Source of the DNA: Streptomyces cellostaticus
GTDB taxonomy: Bacteria; Actinomycetota; Actinomycetes; Streptomycetales; Streptomycetaceae
Length of the DNA: 64,000 nt
Reading direction: 5' to 3'
NCBI RefSeq assembly: GCF_001513965.1
Contig: NZ_KQ948036.1
Coordinates: forward strand, 1-64,000
The notes under the pieces were generated by a model, which was not told the DNA's origin, ran no database searches, and was given only the letters and a program-made list of their open reading frames with translations. Positions 45,637 through 53,120 of the stretch are shown here, piece after piece (the stretch's first letter is position 1; each line of letters opens with the position of its first letter). Both the position numbers and the translations under genes were made by a program.

Positions 45637-46401
45637 ATGCTCAAGGAAGTCACCGCGACCCGCTACATCACGCCGCTGCGAGAGGGCGGCTCGCTGCCGG
45701 GGCTCGTCGAGGCCGACGACTTCGGGATCTACGTCATGAAGTTCACCGGCGCCGGACAGGGCCGCAAGACACTCGTCGCCGAGGTCGTCTGCGGCGAGCT
45801 CGCCCGCCGGCTCGGATTCCGGATGCCCCGCCTGGTCACCCTCCAGCTGGACTCCGTCCTCGGGCTCGGCGAGCCCGAGCAGCACGTGCAGGAGCTGCTG
45901 CGGTCCAGCGGCGGCACCAACCTCGGCATGGACTTCCTCTCCGGCGCCCTCGGCTACGACCCGCTCGCCTTCCCGGTGAGCCCCGCGGAGGCCGGGCGGA
46001 TCGTCTGGTTCGACGCGCTGATCAACAACGTGGACCGCTCCTGGCGCAACCCCAACCTCCTCGTGCACCGCGGCGCGCTGTGGCTCATCGACCACGGCGC
46101 CACGATGATCTGGCACCACAACTGGCCCTCCGCCGAGGCCTCCGCGGCCCGCCCCTACGACGCCGGCGACCACGCCCTCGCCCGGTTCGCCCCGGACGTG
46201 ACCGCCGCCGCGGCCGAGCTTGCCCCCCGGATCACCGAGGACCTCCTCGCGGAGGTCACCGCCGAGATCCCCGACGCCTGGCTGACCGACGAGCCCGGCT
46301 TCGACACCCCGGACGACCTGCGCCGGGCCTATGCGCGGCCGCTGCTCGCCCGGGCGGCCGTCATCGCCGAGCGCATCACCGGCATCGAGGAGGGCAAGTG
46401 A
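45637..46401 (+). CDS. HipA-like protein kinase, paired with DUF3037
   Basis: This 254-aa protein shows kinase features of the HipA/PI3K-like superfamily: YVMKFTGAG (nucleotide-binding Lys), WFDALINNVDRSWRNPNLLV (catalytic loop with D, N and N) and LIDHGATM (metal-binding DFG equivalent). It is much shorter than HipA of E. coli (440 aa), lacking the N-terminal toxin-specific domain. It overlaps the DUF3037 gene by 4 bp (GTGA), so the two are translated together. ATG 45637 has no Shine-Dalgarno but lies 6 nt after TAACCT (45625-45630), suggesting a leaderless mRNA. A toxin-antitoxin or signalling role is speculative. Confidence 0.72.
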   Translation: MLKEVTATRYITPLREGGSLPGLVEADDFGIYVMKFTGAGQGRKTLVAEVVCGELARRLGFRMPRLVTLQLDSVLGLGEPEQHVQELLRSSGGTNLGMDFLSGALGYDPLAFPVSPAEAGRIVWFDALINNVDRSWRNPNLLVHRGALWLIDHGATMIWHHNWPSAEASAARPYDAGDHALARFAPDVTAAAAELAPRITEDLLAEVTAEIPDAWLTDEPGFDTPDDLRRAYARPLLARAAVIAERITGIEEGK

Positions 46402-46847
46402 GCGAGCGCCACATTCACATGGCCGGCCATGTGGCCGAGCGCCACATCACCCGGGCGGGCCAGGGCGGCGGCCGGGACGTGTTCGAGTACGCCCTGCTGC
46501 GGGTCGTGCCCCGCGTCGAGCGCGGCGAGTGCATCAACGCGGGCGTGGTCCTCTACTGCCGCGCTCAGGGCTACGTCGGCGCCCGCACCCACCTCGACGA
46601 GGCCCGGCTGCTGGCCCTCGACCCGGACGCCGATGTGGCCGGGGTGCGGGCCGCGCTCGGGGCGGTCGAGCGGGTGTGCGCGGGCGGGGAGGAGGCCGGG
46701 CAGGCGGCCCGCGACGACGTCGGCCGGCGCTTCCGCTGGCTGATCGCGCCCCGCTCGACCATCGTGCAGCCCGGGCCCGTGCACACCGGCCTGACCACCG
46801 ATCCGGCGGCTGAAACGGAGCGCCTGCTGGGCCTCCTGGTGAGGTAA
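46398..46847 (+). CDS. DUF3037 domain protein, partner of the HipA-like kinase
   Basis: This 149-aa protein carries the DUF3037 core FEYALLRVVPRVERGECINAGVVLYC and CRAQGYVGARTHLDEARLLAL. GTG 46398 overlaps the kinase stop. Its first about 20 residues contain an imperfect in-frame duplication (ERHIHMAG/ERHITRAG) encoded by repeated GAGCGCCACAT. DUF3037 genes commonly travel with such kinases; the biochemical role is unknown. Confidence 0.8.
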   Translation: MSERHIHMAGHVAERHITRAGQGGGRDVFEYALLRVVPRVERGECINAGVVLYCRAQGYVGARTHLDEARLLALDPDADVAGVRAALGAVERVCAGGEEAGQAARDDVGRRFRWLIAPRSTIVQPGPVHTGLTTDPAAETERLLGLLVR

Positions 46848-46872
46848 TGGATCACACCCTTCCGGTGTCCCG

Positions 46873-46901
46873 TTGACACCGGGTGCCAGGGCTTCTAGCG
46901 T
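46873..46901 (+). promoter_or_regulatory. Consensus promoter for the fabG-SDR unit
   Basis: TTGACA (46873-46878), exactly 17 nt, TAGCGT (46896-46901): the best -35/-10 pair in the window. Transcription should begin near 46908, about 85 nt before ATG 46993. Confidence 0.85.
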
Positions 46902-46919
46902 CACCTGTGCTGAAGGTAC

Positions 46920-46933
46920 TAAGCGGTCGCTCA
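46920..46933. promoter_or_regulatory. Inverted repeat downstream of the fabG transcription start
   Basis: TAAGCG-GT-CGCTCA is a near-perfect 6-bp inverted repeat just after the predicted start, where a repressor would block elongation. It resembles TetR-type fatty-acid/acyl-CoA operators (TAAGCG/CGCTTA half sites). Confidence 0.5.
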
Positions 46934-46992
46934 CCGCACGGCAAGGCCCTCAAGGGTCTGACAGGTTCTCTCAAGGGCGAGGAGAAGCAGTA

Positions 46993-47754
46993 ATGTCCAC
47001 CACTGAACAGCGGGTCGCGGTCGTCACCGGCGCGGCGCGAGGCATCGGCGCCGCCACCGCCGTACGACTGGCCGCCGAAGGCCGCGCGGTCGCCGTGATC
47101 GACCTGGACGAGGCCGCCTGCAAGGACACCGTCGAGAAGATCACCGCGGCCGGCGGCAAGGCCCTCGCGGTCGGCGCCGACGTCTCCGACGAGGCACAGG
47201 TCGAGGCGGCCATCGCCCGGATCGCGGCGGAGCTGGGCGCCCCGACGATCCTGGTCAACAACGCGGGCGTGCTGCGCGACAACCTGCTGTTCAAGATGAG
47301 CGTCTCGGACTGGGACACCGTCATGAGCGTCCACCTGCGCGGCTCGTTCCTGATGACCAAGGCCGTCCAGAAGCACATGGTCGACGCGGGCTTCGGCCGG
47401 ATCGTCAACCTCTCCTCCTCCTCGGCCCTCGGCAACCGCGGCCAGGTGAACTACTCGGCCGCCAAGGCGGGCCTGCAGGGCTTCACCAAGACCCTCGCCA
47501 TCGAGCTGGGCAAGTTCGGCATCACCGCCAACGCCGTCGCCCCCGGCTTCATCGCCACCGAGATGACCAAGGCGACCTCCGACCGCGTCGGCATGGACTT
47601 CGACGACTTCAAGAAGGCCGCCGCCACCCAGATCCCGGTGCAGCGCGTCGGCGAGCCCGAGGACATCGCCAACGCCATCGCGTTCTTCACCGGCGAGGCG
47701 GCCGGCTTCGTCTCCGGCCAGGTGCTGTACGTCGCCGGCGGACCGCTGAACTAG
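46993..47754 (+). CDS. fabG: 3-oxoacyl-ACP reductase-type short-chain dehydrogenase
   Basis: This 253-aa SDR reduces 3-ketoacyl substrates with NAD(P)H. The TGAARGIGAATAVRLA glycine motif binds cofactor, NNAG is intact, Ser in LSSSSALG, and YSAAKAG supplies the catalytic Tyr-x3-Lys. ATG 46993 has GGAG nearby. It is a FabG-like paralogue; the housekeeping fab cluster is not here, so a role in fatty-acid degradation or a secondary pathway is possible. A second SDR follows 36 bp downstream. Confidence 0.85.
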   Translation: MSTTEQRVAVVTGAARGIGAATAVRLAAEGRAVAVIDLDEAACKDTVEKITAAGGKALAVGADVSDEAQVEAAIARIAAELGAPTILVNNAGVLRDNLLFKMSVSDWDTVMSVHLRGSFLMTKAVQKHMVDAGFGRIVNLSSSSALGNRGQVNYSAAKAGLQGFTKTLAIELGKFGITANAVAPGFIATEMTKATSDRVGMDFDDFKKAAATQIPVQRVGEPEDIANAIAFFTGEAAGFVSGQVLYVAGGPLN

Positions 47755-47790
47755 GGAATCCGGAACCAGGGGACATTGGGGAACACGGAC

Positions 47791-48555
47791 ATGACTGAAC
47801 TTCCGGAGCTTTCCGGCAAGGTCGCGCTCGTCACGGGCGCGAGCCGCGGCATCGGCTACGGCGTCGCCGAGGCGCTGGTCGCCCGCGGTGACCGCGTGTG
47901 CATCACCGGCCGCAACGAGGACGCGCTGAAGGAGGCCGTCGAGCAGCTCGGCGCCGAGCGGGTCATCGGGATCGCGGGCAAGGCCCACGACCTCGACCAC
48001 CAGACCGAGGCCGTCGAGCGCACCATGGAGGCCTTCGGCCGCGTCGACTTCCTGGTCAACAACGCGGGCACCAACCCGGTCTTCGGGCCCATCGCCGACC
48101 TCGACCTGAACATCGCTCGCAAGGTGTTCGAGACCAACGTGATCTCGGCGCTCGGCTTCGCCCAGAAGACCTGGCACGCCTGGCAGAAGGACAACGGCGG
48201 CGCGATCGTCAACATCGCCTCCATCGCGGGCCTCGCCCCCTCGCCGTTCATCGGCGCCTACGGCGTCAGCAAGGCCGCGATGATCAACCTGACCCAGCAG
48301 CTGGCGCACGAGTTCGCGCCGAAGGTGCGGGTCAACGCGATCGCCCCGGGGGTCGTGAAGACCAAGTTCGCCCAGGCCCTGTACGAGGGCCGGGAGGCGG
48401 AGGCGGCCGCCGCCTACCCGCTCGCCCGGCTCGGCGTGCCCGCCGACATCGGCGGGGCGGCCGCGTTCCTCACCTCCGAGCAGTCCGACTGGGTCACCGG
48501 CCAGACGCTCGTCGTGGACGGCGGCATCTTCCTCAACGCCGGCGTGGGCGCCTGA
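47791..48555 (+). CDS. SDR family oxidoreductase
   Basis: This 254-aa protein has TGASRGIGYGVAEALVARG, NNAGTNPVFGP, an active-site Ser in IASIAGLAPSPF and YGVSKAAM (Tyr-x3-Lys). It belongs to the classical SDR group close to acyl-CoA or glucose dehydrogenase-like enzymes; the substrate is not clear. ATG 47791 follows GGGGAA; TTG 47776 is a weaker alternative. Co-transcribed with fabG. Confidence 0.87.
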   Translation: MTELPELSGKVALVTGASRGIGYGVAEALVARGDRVCITGRNEDALKEAVEQLGAERVIGIAGKAHDLDHQTEAVERTMEAFGRVDFLVNNAGTNPVFGPIADLDLNIARKVFETNVISALGFAQKTWHAWQKDNGGAIVNIASIAGLAPSPFIGAYGVSKAAMINLTQQLAHEFAPKVRVNAIAPGVVKTKFAQALYEGREAEAAAAYPLARLGVPADIGGAAAFLTSEQSDWVTGQTLVVDGGIFLNAGVGA

Positions 48556-48578
48556 CCCGCGCTCGGCCCGGTCGTCTC

Positions 48579-48615
48579 TTTCGGGCGCCGTTTCCCAGCG
48601 GAACGGCGCCCGAAA
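48579..48615 (+). terminator. Terminator after the SDR operon
   Basis: TTTCGGGCGCCGTT (48579-48592) and AACGGCGCCCGAAA (48602-48615) form a perfect 14-bp stem with a 9-nt loop. Confidence 0.85.
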
Positions 48616-48751
48616 CGCCGTACAGGGTCCGCACGGCGGAATGACAACGTCGTCATAGCACAATCGATCAAGAAGGACTGCACCGGGGTGGTTCGGAGAG
48701 CCGAACGCTGCGGTATGGTCTGCCGACCCTTGGTATGGCAGATCGAGGAGC

Positions 48752-50335
48752 GTGCGCGTGTTCAACCGGAACCGATTCCTGCGGAGAGTCGCGGCGATCG
48801 CGTCCATATCCCTGGTGGCCGGATGCGGTCTGCTGTCCGGCGGCGACTCCGGCAGCAAGGGGCCCATCGTCGTGGGGACCACCAGCGCCCCCAGCACGCT
48901 GGACCCGGCCGGCGCCTGGGACGGTTCCTGGGAGCTGTTCCGCAACATCTACCAGACGCTCCTCGCCTACCCGAACGGCGCCACGACCCCCCAGCCCGAC
49001 GCCGCCCAGAGCTGTTCTTTCACCGACGCCACCAGCCGCACCTTCCGCTGCAAGCTGCGCGCGGGCATGAAGTTCGCCGACGGCGACCCGCTGACCGCCG
49101 ATGCCGTCAAGCGCTCCATCGACCGCATCCGCACCATCAACGCCCCCGGTGGCCCCGCCGGGCTGCTCGGCAGCCTGGACCGGGTGCAGGTGCTCGGCGA
49201 CCGCGAGGTGATCTTCCACCTCAACCAGCCCGACGCCACCTTCCCGTTCGTCCTGGCCACCCCGGCCATGTCGATCGTCGACCCCGACGACTACCCGGCG
49301 AACGCCCTGCGCAAGGACGGCCAGGTCTTCGGCTCCGGGCCGTACAAGCTTCAGTCCTACGACGAGGACAAGCAGGCCGTCCTGGTCCGCAACGACCACT
49401 ACGAGGGCTTCGCCCAGCGGCAGAACGACGCGGTGACCATCCGCTACTTCCAGGACTCGGCCAGCATGGTCAAGGCGCTGCGCGACAAGCAGATCGACGT
49501 CACCTACCGCGGCCTGGCCGCCGACGACATCATCACCCTGCAACAGCACGGCACCTCCGACCTGCAGCTGGTGGACGGCGCGGGCACGGACATCAGCTAC
49601 CTGGTGTTCAACCCCAAGGACCCGTGGGCCAAGCAGCCGGCCGTCCGCAAGGCCGTCGCCCAGGTCGTCGACCGGGGCGCGATCGCGCACAAGGTCTACA
49701 AGGACACCGTGGATCCGCTGTACTCCATGGTCCCCAAGGGCCTCACCGGCCACACCACCTCGTTCTTCGACGACTTCGGGGACCCGAGCGTCTCCAAGGC
49801 CCACAAGATCCTCGCGGACGCGGGCATCACCCGACCCGTACCACTCACCTTCTGGTACACCACCGACCGCTACGGCTCCGAGACGGCCCTGATGTTCCGG
49901 GAGCTGAAGCAGGAGCTGGAGGCCTCCGGCCTGTTCACGATCACCCTCAAGAGCCGCCCCTGGAAGAGCTATGTGGTCGGCTACCAGAAGGGCGAGTACC
50001 CGGTGTTCGGCCGCGGCTGGTTCCCGGACTTCCCCGACGCGGACAACTTCATCGCCCCGTTCGTCGGCGATCGCAACGCGCTCGGCACGCCGTATCCGTC
50101 CAAGGAGATCACCTCGGTGCTGCTGCCCCGCTCGCGCAGCCAGAGCGACCGGGCCAAGGTGGTCCAGGACCTGGAGGCGGCCCAGCAGATCATGGTGAAC
50201 GACGCCCGGCTGCTCCCGCTGTGGCAGGGCCGGCAGTACGTGGCGGCCAGCGACGACATCTCGGGCGGTGAGCGGGCCCTCGACCCGTCGACGATCATGA
50301 TGATGTGGGAGCTGCACCGCAAGACCAGTTGGTGA
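48752..50335 (+). CDS. Peptide/nickel-type ABC transporter solute-binding lipoprotein (family 5)
   Basis: This 527-aa extracytoplasmic lipoprotein has lipobox LVAGC and the family-5 landmarks VVGTTSAPSTLDPAGAWDGS and GMKFADGDPLTADAVKRSIDR. YLVFNPKDPWAKQPAVRKAV and WFPDFPDADNFIAPFV follow further on. It binds oligopeptides or similar ligands, but no permease or ATPase genes are adjacent, so it is an orphan binding protein. GTG 48752 has GAGGAG upstream. Confidence 0.88.
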   Translation: MRVFNRNRFLRRVAAIASISLVAGCGLLSGGDSGSKGPIVVGTTSAPSTLDPAGAWDGSWELFRNIYQTLLAYPNGATTPQPDAAQSCSFTDATSRTFRCKLRAGMKFADGDPLTADAVKRSIDRIRTINAPGGPAGLLGSLDRVQVLGDREVIFHLNQPDATFPFVLATPAMSIVDPDDYPANALRKDGQVFGSGPYKLQSYDEDKQAVLVRNDHYEGFAQRQNDAVTIRYFQDSASMVKALRDKQIDVTYRGLAADDIITLQQHGTSDLQLVDGAGTDISYLVFNPKDPWAKQPAVRKAVAQVVDRGAIAHKVYKDTVDPLYSMVPKGLTGHTTSFFDDFGDPSVSKAHKILADAGITRPVPLTFWYTTDRYGSETALMFRELKQELEASGLFTITLKSRPWKSYVVGYQKGEYPVFGRGWFPDFPDADNFIAPFVGDRNALGTPYPSKEITSVLLPRSRSQSDRAKVVQDLEAAQQIMVNDARLLPLWQGRQYVAASDDISGGERALDPSTIMMMWELHRKTSW

Positions 50336-50372
50336 CATGGGATCGCGGCACCGGTTGTCAGTGGTCGCCTGT

Positions 50373-50386
50373 AGGTTCTGGAACCT
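50373..50386. promoter_or_regulatory. Perfect 14-bp palindrome upstream of ung
   Basis: AGGTTC-TG-GAACCT lies 48 bp before ung. It could be a regulatory site or a short hairpin. It does not match the Streptomyces LexA consensus that I know (CGAAC-N4-GTTCG), although it shares GTTC/GAAC. Confidence 0.45.
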
Positions 50387-50433
50387 GGAAGTGACCGCAC
50401 GCCGTAGTTGATCGATACCGTGAGGACGTTGAC

Positions 50434-51117
50434 GTGACCGACATCGCCATGCTGCCCGAGTCCTGGCGCGGGGTTCTGGGTGACGAGCTGCAGCAGCCCT
50501 ACTTCAAGGAGCTGACCGAGTTCGTCGAGGAGGAGCGGGCGAAGGGTCCCGTCTATCCGCCGCGCGAGGAGGTCTTCGCCGCGCTGGCGGCGACGCCGTA
50601 CGAGAAGGTCAAGGTCCTCGTCCTCGGCCAGGACCCGTACCACGGCGAGGGCCAGGGCCACGGCCTGTGCTTCTCCGTCCGCCCGGGCGTGAAGACCCCG
50701 CCCTCCCTCCGGAACATCTACAAGGAGATGCAGGAGGAGCTGGGCCTGCCCGTCCCGGACAACGGCTATCTGATGCCGTGGGCCGAGCAGGGCGTGCTGC
50801 TGCTCAACGCGGTCCTCACCGTCCGGTCCGCCGAGGCCAACTCGCACAAGGGCAAGGGCTGGGAGAAGTTCACCGACGCCGTCATCCGCGCGGTGGCCGG
50901 CCGGCCCGACCCGGCGGTCTTCGTGCTGTGGGGCAACTACGCGCAGAAGAAGCTCCCGCTGATCGACGAGACCCGGCACGTCGTGGTCAAGGGCGCGCAC
51001 CCCTCTCCGCTGTCCGCGAAGAAGTTCTTCGGCTCCCGCCCGTTCACGCAGATCAACGAGGCGATCGCCCGCCAGGGCCACGAGTCCGTCGACTGGCGGA
51101 TCCCCAACCTGGGCTGA
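50434..51117 (+). CDS. ung: Uracil-DNA glycosylase (family 1)
   Basis: This 227-aa enzyme removes uracil from DNA. LGQDPYHGEGQGHGLCFSV contains the catalytic Asp and the water-activating loop, LLLNAVLTV the Asn that reads uracil, and HPSPLSAKKFFGSRPF the His/leucine-intercalation loop. GTG 50434 follows GAGGA. The length is normal. Streptomyces often has more than one Ung; this is a complete copy. Confidence 0.97.
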   Translation: MTDIAMLPESWRGVLGDELQQPYFKELTEFVEEERAKGPVYPPREEVFAALAATPYEKVKVLVLGQDPYHGEGQGHGLCFSVRPGVKTPPSLRNIYKEMQEELGLPVPDNGYLMPWAEQGVLLLNAVLTVRSAEANSHKGKGWEKFTDAVIRAVAGRPDPAVFVLWGNYAQKKLPLIDETRHVVVKGAHPSPLSAKKFFGSRPFTQINEAIARQGHESVDWRIPNLG

Positions 51118-51230
51118 TCCTCACCGCGGCCCCGTGTCGTACGGGGCCGCCTGCCCGGGATTGCCGGTGCGTGCGGCTAGCGTCGGTGCAGACGGCTGAC
51201 GAGAGAGCCGACGACGGCCCGGAGGACGCG

Positions 51231-51752
51231 GTGGCGGAGCGACAGGAGCAGGCGGTGCCGGATGCCGTGCTGACGCGGATCGGGCAGGTCGTGATGTTGC
51301 ATCACGGCGGTGACCGCGAGGAGGCCCGGCGCCGCTTCCTGGAACTGTGGGCGGAGATGGGCGAGGCCGGGGACCCGCTGCACCGCTGCACGCTGGCGCA
51401 CTACCTGGCCGACACCCAGGACGACCCGGCGGACGAACTGGCCTGGGATCTCCGGGCGTTGTCGGCGGCGGAGGAGCTGGCGGCCGGGCGGTCCGGGGCG
51501 GACCCGTCGGCCGTCAGCGGCTTCTACCCCTCCCTGCATCTCAACCTCGCGGCCGACTATCTGAAGCTGGGCCGCTCCGAGGCCGCCCGCATCCACCTGA
51601 CCCGGGCCCGCCGTGCGGCCGCCGCGCTCGCCGACGACGGTTACGGCGCCGGGGTGCGGGCGGCGATCAGCCGCCTGGAGCTGCGGCTGGCGGAGGACGG
51701 CGCCTCGGACGGCGAGGGATGGGGACCGCCGCGGCAGCGGCCCACCCCGTAG
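51231..51752 (+). CDS. Helical (TPR-like) hypothetical protein
   Basis: This protein of about 173 aa is almost entirely alpha-helical by pattern. HHGGDREEARRRFLELWAEM and LHLNLAADYLKLGRSEAARIHLTRARRA resemble tetratricopeptide repeats, which mediate protein contacts. GTG 51231 is supported by GGAGG five nt upstream; GTG 51171 is another in-frame possibility. Function unknown. Such proteins occur near ung in several Streptomyces, as far as I recall. Confidence 0.65.
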   Translation: MAERQEQAVPDAVLTRIGQVVMLHHGGDREEARRRFLELWAEMGEAGDPLHRCTLAHYLADTQDDPADELAWDLRALSAAEELAAGRSGADPSAVSGFYPSLHLNLAADYLKLGRSEAARIHLTRARRAAAALADDGYGAGVRAAISRLELRLAEDGASDGEGWGPPRQRPTP

Positions 51753-51776
51753 CGGGCCTGCGTTCCTGCGGCCGGG

Positions 51777-52271
51777 TCAATGCCCGTACGTCCCCTCGCA
51801 GATCACCGCCTCGGGGCTGTCCTTCCGCCAGCCGCCGTACTTCCTGCCGAGAGCGCATACGTCCGTGGCCTTCGAGGCCGGCGGCGGCACGTTCGGCACG
51901 TGGACCCGTGGCCGCCGGGGGTGGTCCGGGTGCGGCCGGGGGTGATGGTGGGCGGCAGCGGGCGGGGACGGCGGGCGGTGTGCGGCCGGCGGTGCCGGCG
52001 GTGCCGCCGGAGGCGGGGCCGCCCGGTGCGGGTCGGCCGGCGTGGTGTGTTCCGGGTGCGGGGACGGGCCGACCATCTCCAGTGCCTCCCGGGCCGGGGC
52101 CTGCACCACCCGCGGCTGCGCACTGCCGTCCGGCCGGGGTGCCGCGGGCCGCGAGGGCGCATTGTCCGGCGGGCCACCGGGAGCCGCCGTGTGCTGCACC
52201 GTCACACAGCCGGCGAGGGCCGAGACGGCCACGGTGACCAGAAGCGCTGCGGTGGTCGTCGTTCGATACAC
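51777..52271 (-). CDS. Proline/histidine-rich lipoprotein
   Basis: This lipoprotein of about 164 aa has a lipobox in VAVSALAGC, then a long Pro/His/Ala-rich linker and a C-terminal module DVCALGRKYGGWRKDSPEAV-ICEGTYGH with two Cys. I recall that last motif at the end of other Streptomyces exported proteins. GTG 52271 is the start closest to the signal peptide; the frame is open further upstream. Probably cell-surface exposed; function unknown. Confidence 0.65.
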   Translation of the reverse strand: MYRTTTTAALLVTVAVSALAGCVTVQHTAAPGGPPDNAPSRPAAPRPDGSAQPRVVQAPAREALEMVGPSPHPEHTTPADPHRAAPPPAAPPAPPAAHRPPSPPAAAHHHPRPHPDHPRRPRVHVPNVPPPASKATDVCALGRKYGGWRKDSPEAVICEGTYGH

Positions 52272-52407
52272 CCGGGCAACTCTGCTGGGTCGGCAGCCGC
52301 CTTGGCACCGTCCGCCGGAGGCGGACACCCTCGTACGGGTGATCTCGTGCCCCCTGCGGATGGATTTCGTGCGCCGAGGGTGACGTACGGAGGCCACCTG
52401 CGGTGTT

Positions 52408-52998
52408 TCAGGCGCCGAGCATCCCCGCCAGCAGCTCCCGCAACCCCCTGCGCACCTCCTCCAGACTCGGCGCCTCGGCGCTGAAGGAACCGGCCGTGCA
52501 GGAGAACATCAGCCCGTCCGCCCAGGCGACCAGCGACAGCACGTGCCGGGCCGGATCCGTCGAGCCGACGGCGGTGAGCAGCGCGGCCAGCTGCTCCTTG
52601 AAGACGGCGCCGGTCGCGTCGTAGAAGGCCCGCAGCTCGGGGCGGCGGGTGGACTCCAGGGCCAGTTCGTAGCGGGCGATGAGCAGGTCGCGCCCCTGGG
52701 TCAGGGAGCGGTGGACCGCCAGGGCCAGCCCCTCGGCCAGCGCGTCGGGCCCGCCGTGCGGGTCCGGCATCTCCGCCACTGCGAGCACCCGCGCCTCCCG
52801 CTCGGCGTGCCGCCGCACCGCGAGTTCGAGCAGCGCCTGCCGGGTGCGCGCCACGTTCGACGTCGAGCCCTGCGGCAGCCCGGCCGCCTCGTCCACCGCC
52901 CGGTGGGTCAGCCCGCGCATCCCGCGCTCGGCGAGCAGGGCGAGGGCGGCGTCGGCCACGAGATCGGCGCGGGCCTTGTGGGGGGTGCGTACGGACAT
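52408..52998 (-). CDS. TetR family transcriptional repressor
   Basis: This 196-aa protein has a TetR HTH at residues 8-55 (ADAALALLAERGMRGLTHRAVDEAAGLPQGSTSNV) and a C-terminal ligand-binding bundle. TAGGGT on the minus strand (53010-53005) ends 6 nt before ATG 52998, so the mRNA is probably leaderless. The operator-like palindrome at 53019-53032 overlaps its spacer and -35 region, consistent with autorepression. It likely controls the divergent flavin monooxygenase. Confidence 0.9.
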   Translation of the reverse strand: MSVRTPHKARADLVADAALALLAERGMRGLTHRAVDEAAGLPQGSTSNVARTRQALLELAVRRHAEREARVLAVAEMPDPHGGPDALAEGLALAVHRSLTQGRDLLIARYELALESTRRPELRAFYDATGAVFKEQLAALLTAVGSTDPARHVLSLVAWADGLMFSCTAGSFSAEAPSLEEVRRGLRELLAGMLGA

Positions 52999-53018
52999 GG
53001 GCCGACCCTACCCGTCTC

Positions 53019-53058
53019 ACTACGGCTGTAGTAAAGTCGCGCTCACTACAGATGTAGT
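53019..53058. promoter_or_regulatory. Two 14-bp TetR operator palindromes
   Basis: ACTACGGCTGTAGT (53019-53032) and ACTACAGATGTAGT (53045-53058) share ACTAC-N4-GTAGT and are 26 bp apart in the gap between tetR and the monooxygenase gene. Confidence 0.8.
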
Positions 53059-53096
53059 CACGGATGTAGTCACAGATGTAGTCACCGTCGTAGTCG
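53049..53096. repeat. Four 12-bp tandem repeats overlapping the operator
   Basis: CAGATGTAGTCA, CGGATGTAGTCA, CAGATGTAGTCA and CCGTCGTAGTCG follow each other without gaps, each containing the GTAGT half-site. This extends the operator array toward the monooxygenase gene. Confidence 0.85.
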
Positions 53097-53120
53097 TAGA
53101 TGCGGTCTTCAGGAGGAGCC

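Noticed and set aside
53049..53096. CRISPR array or microsatellite
   Set aside because: The repeats are 12 bp with no spacers, and contain the TetR half-site; they read as an operator array.
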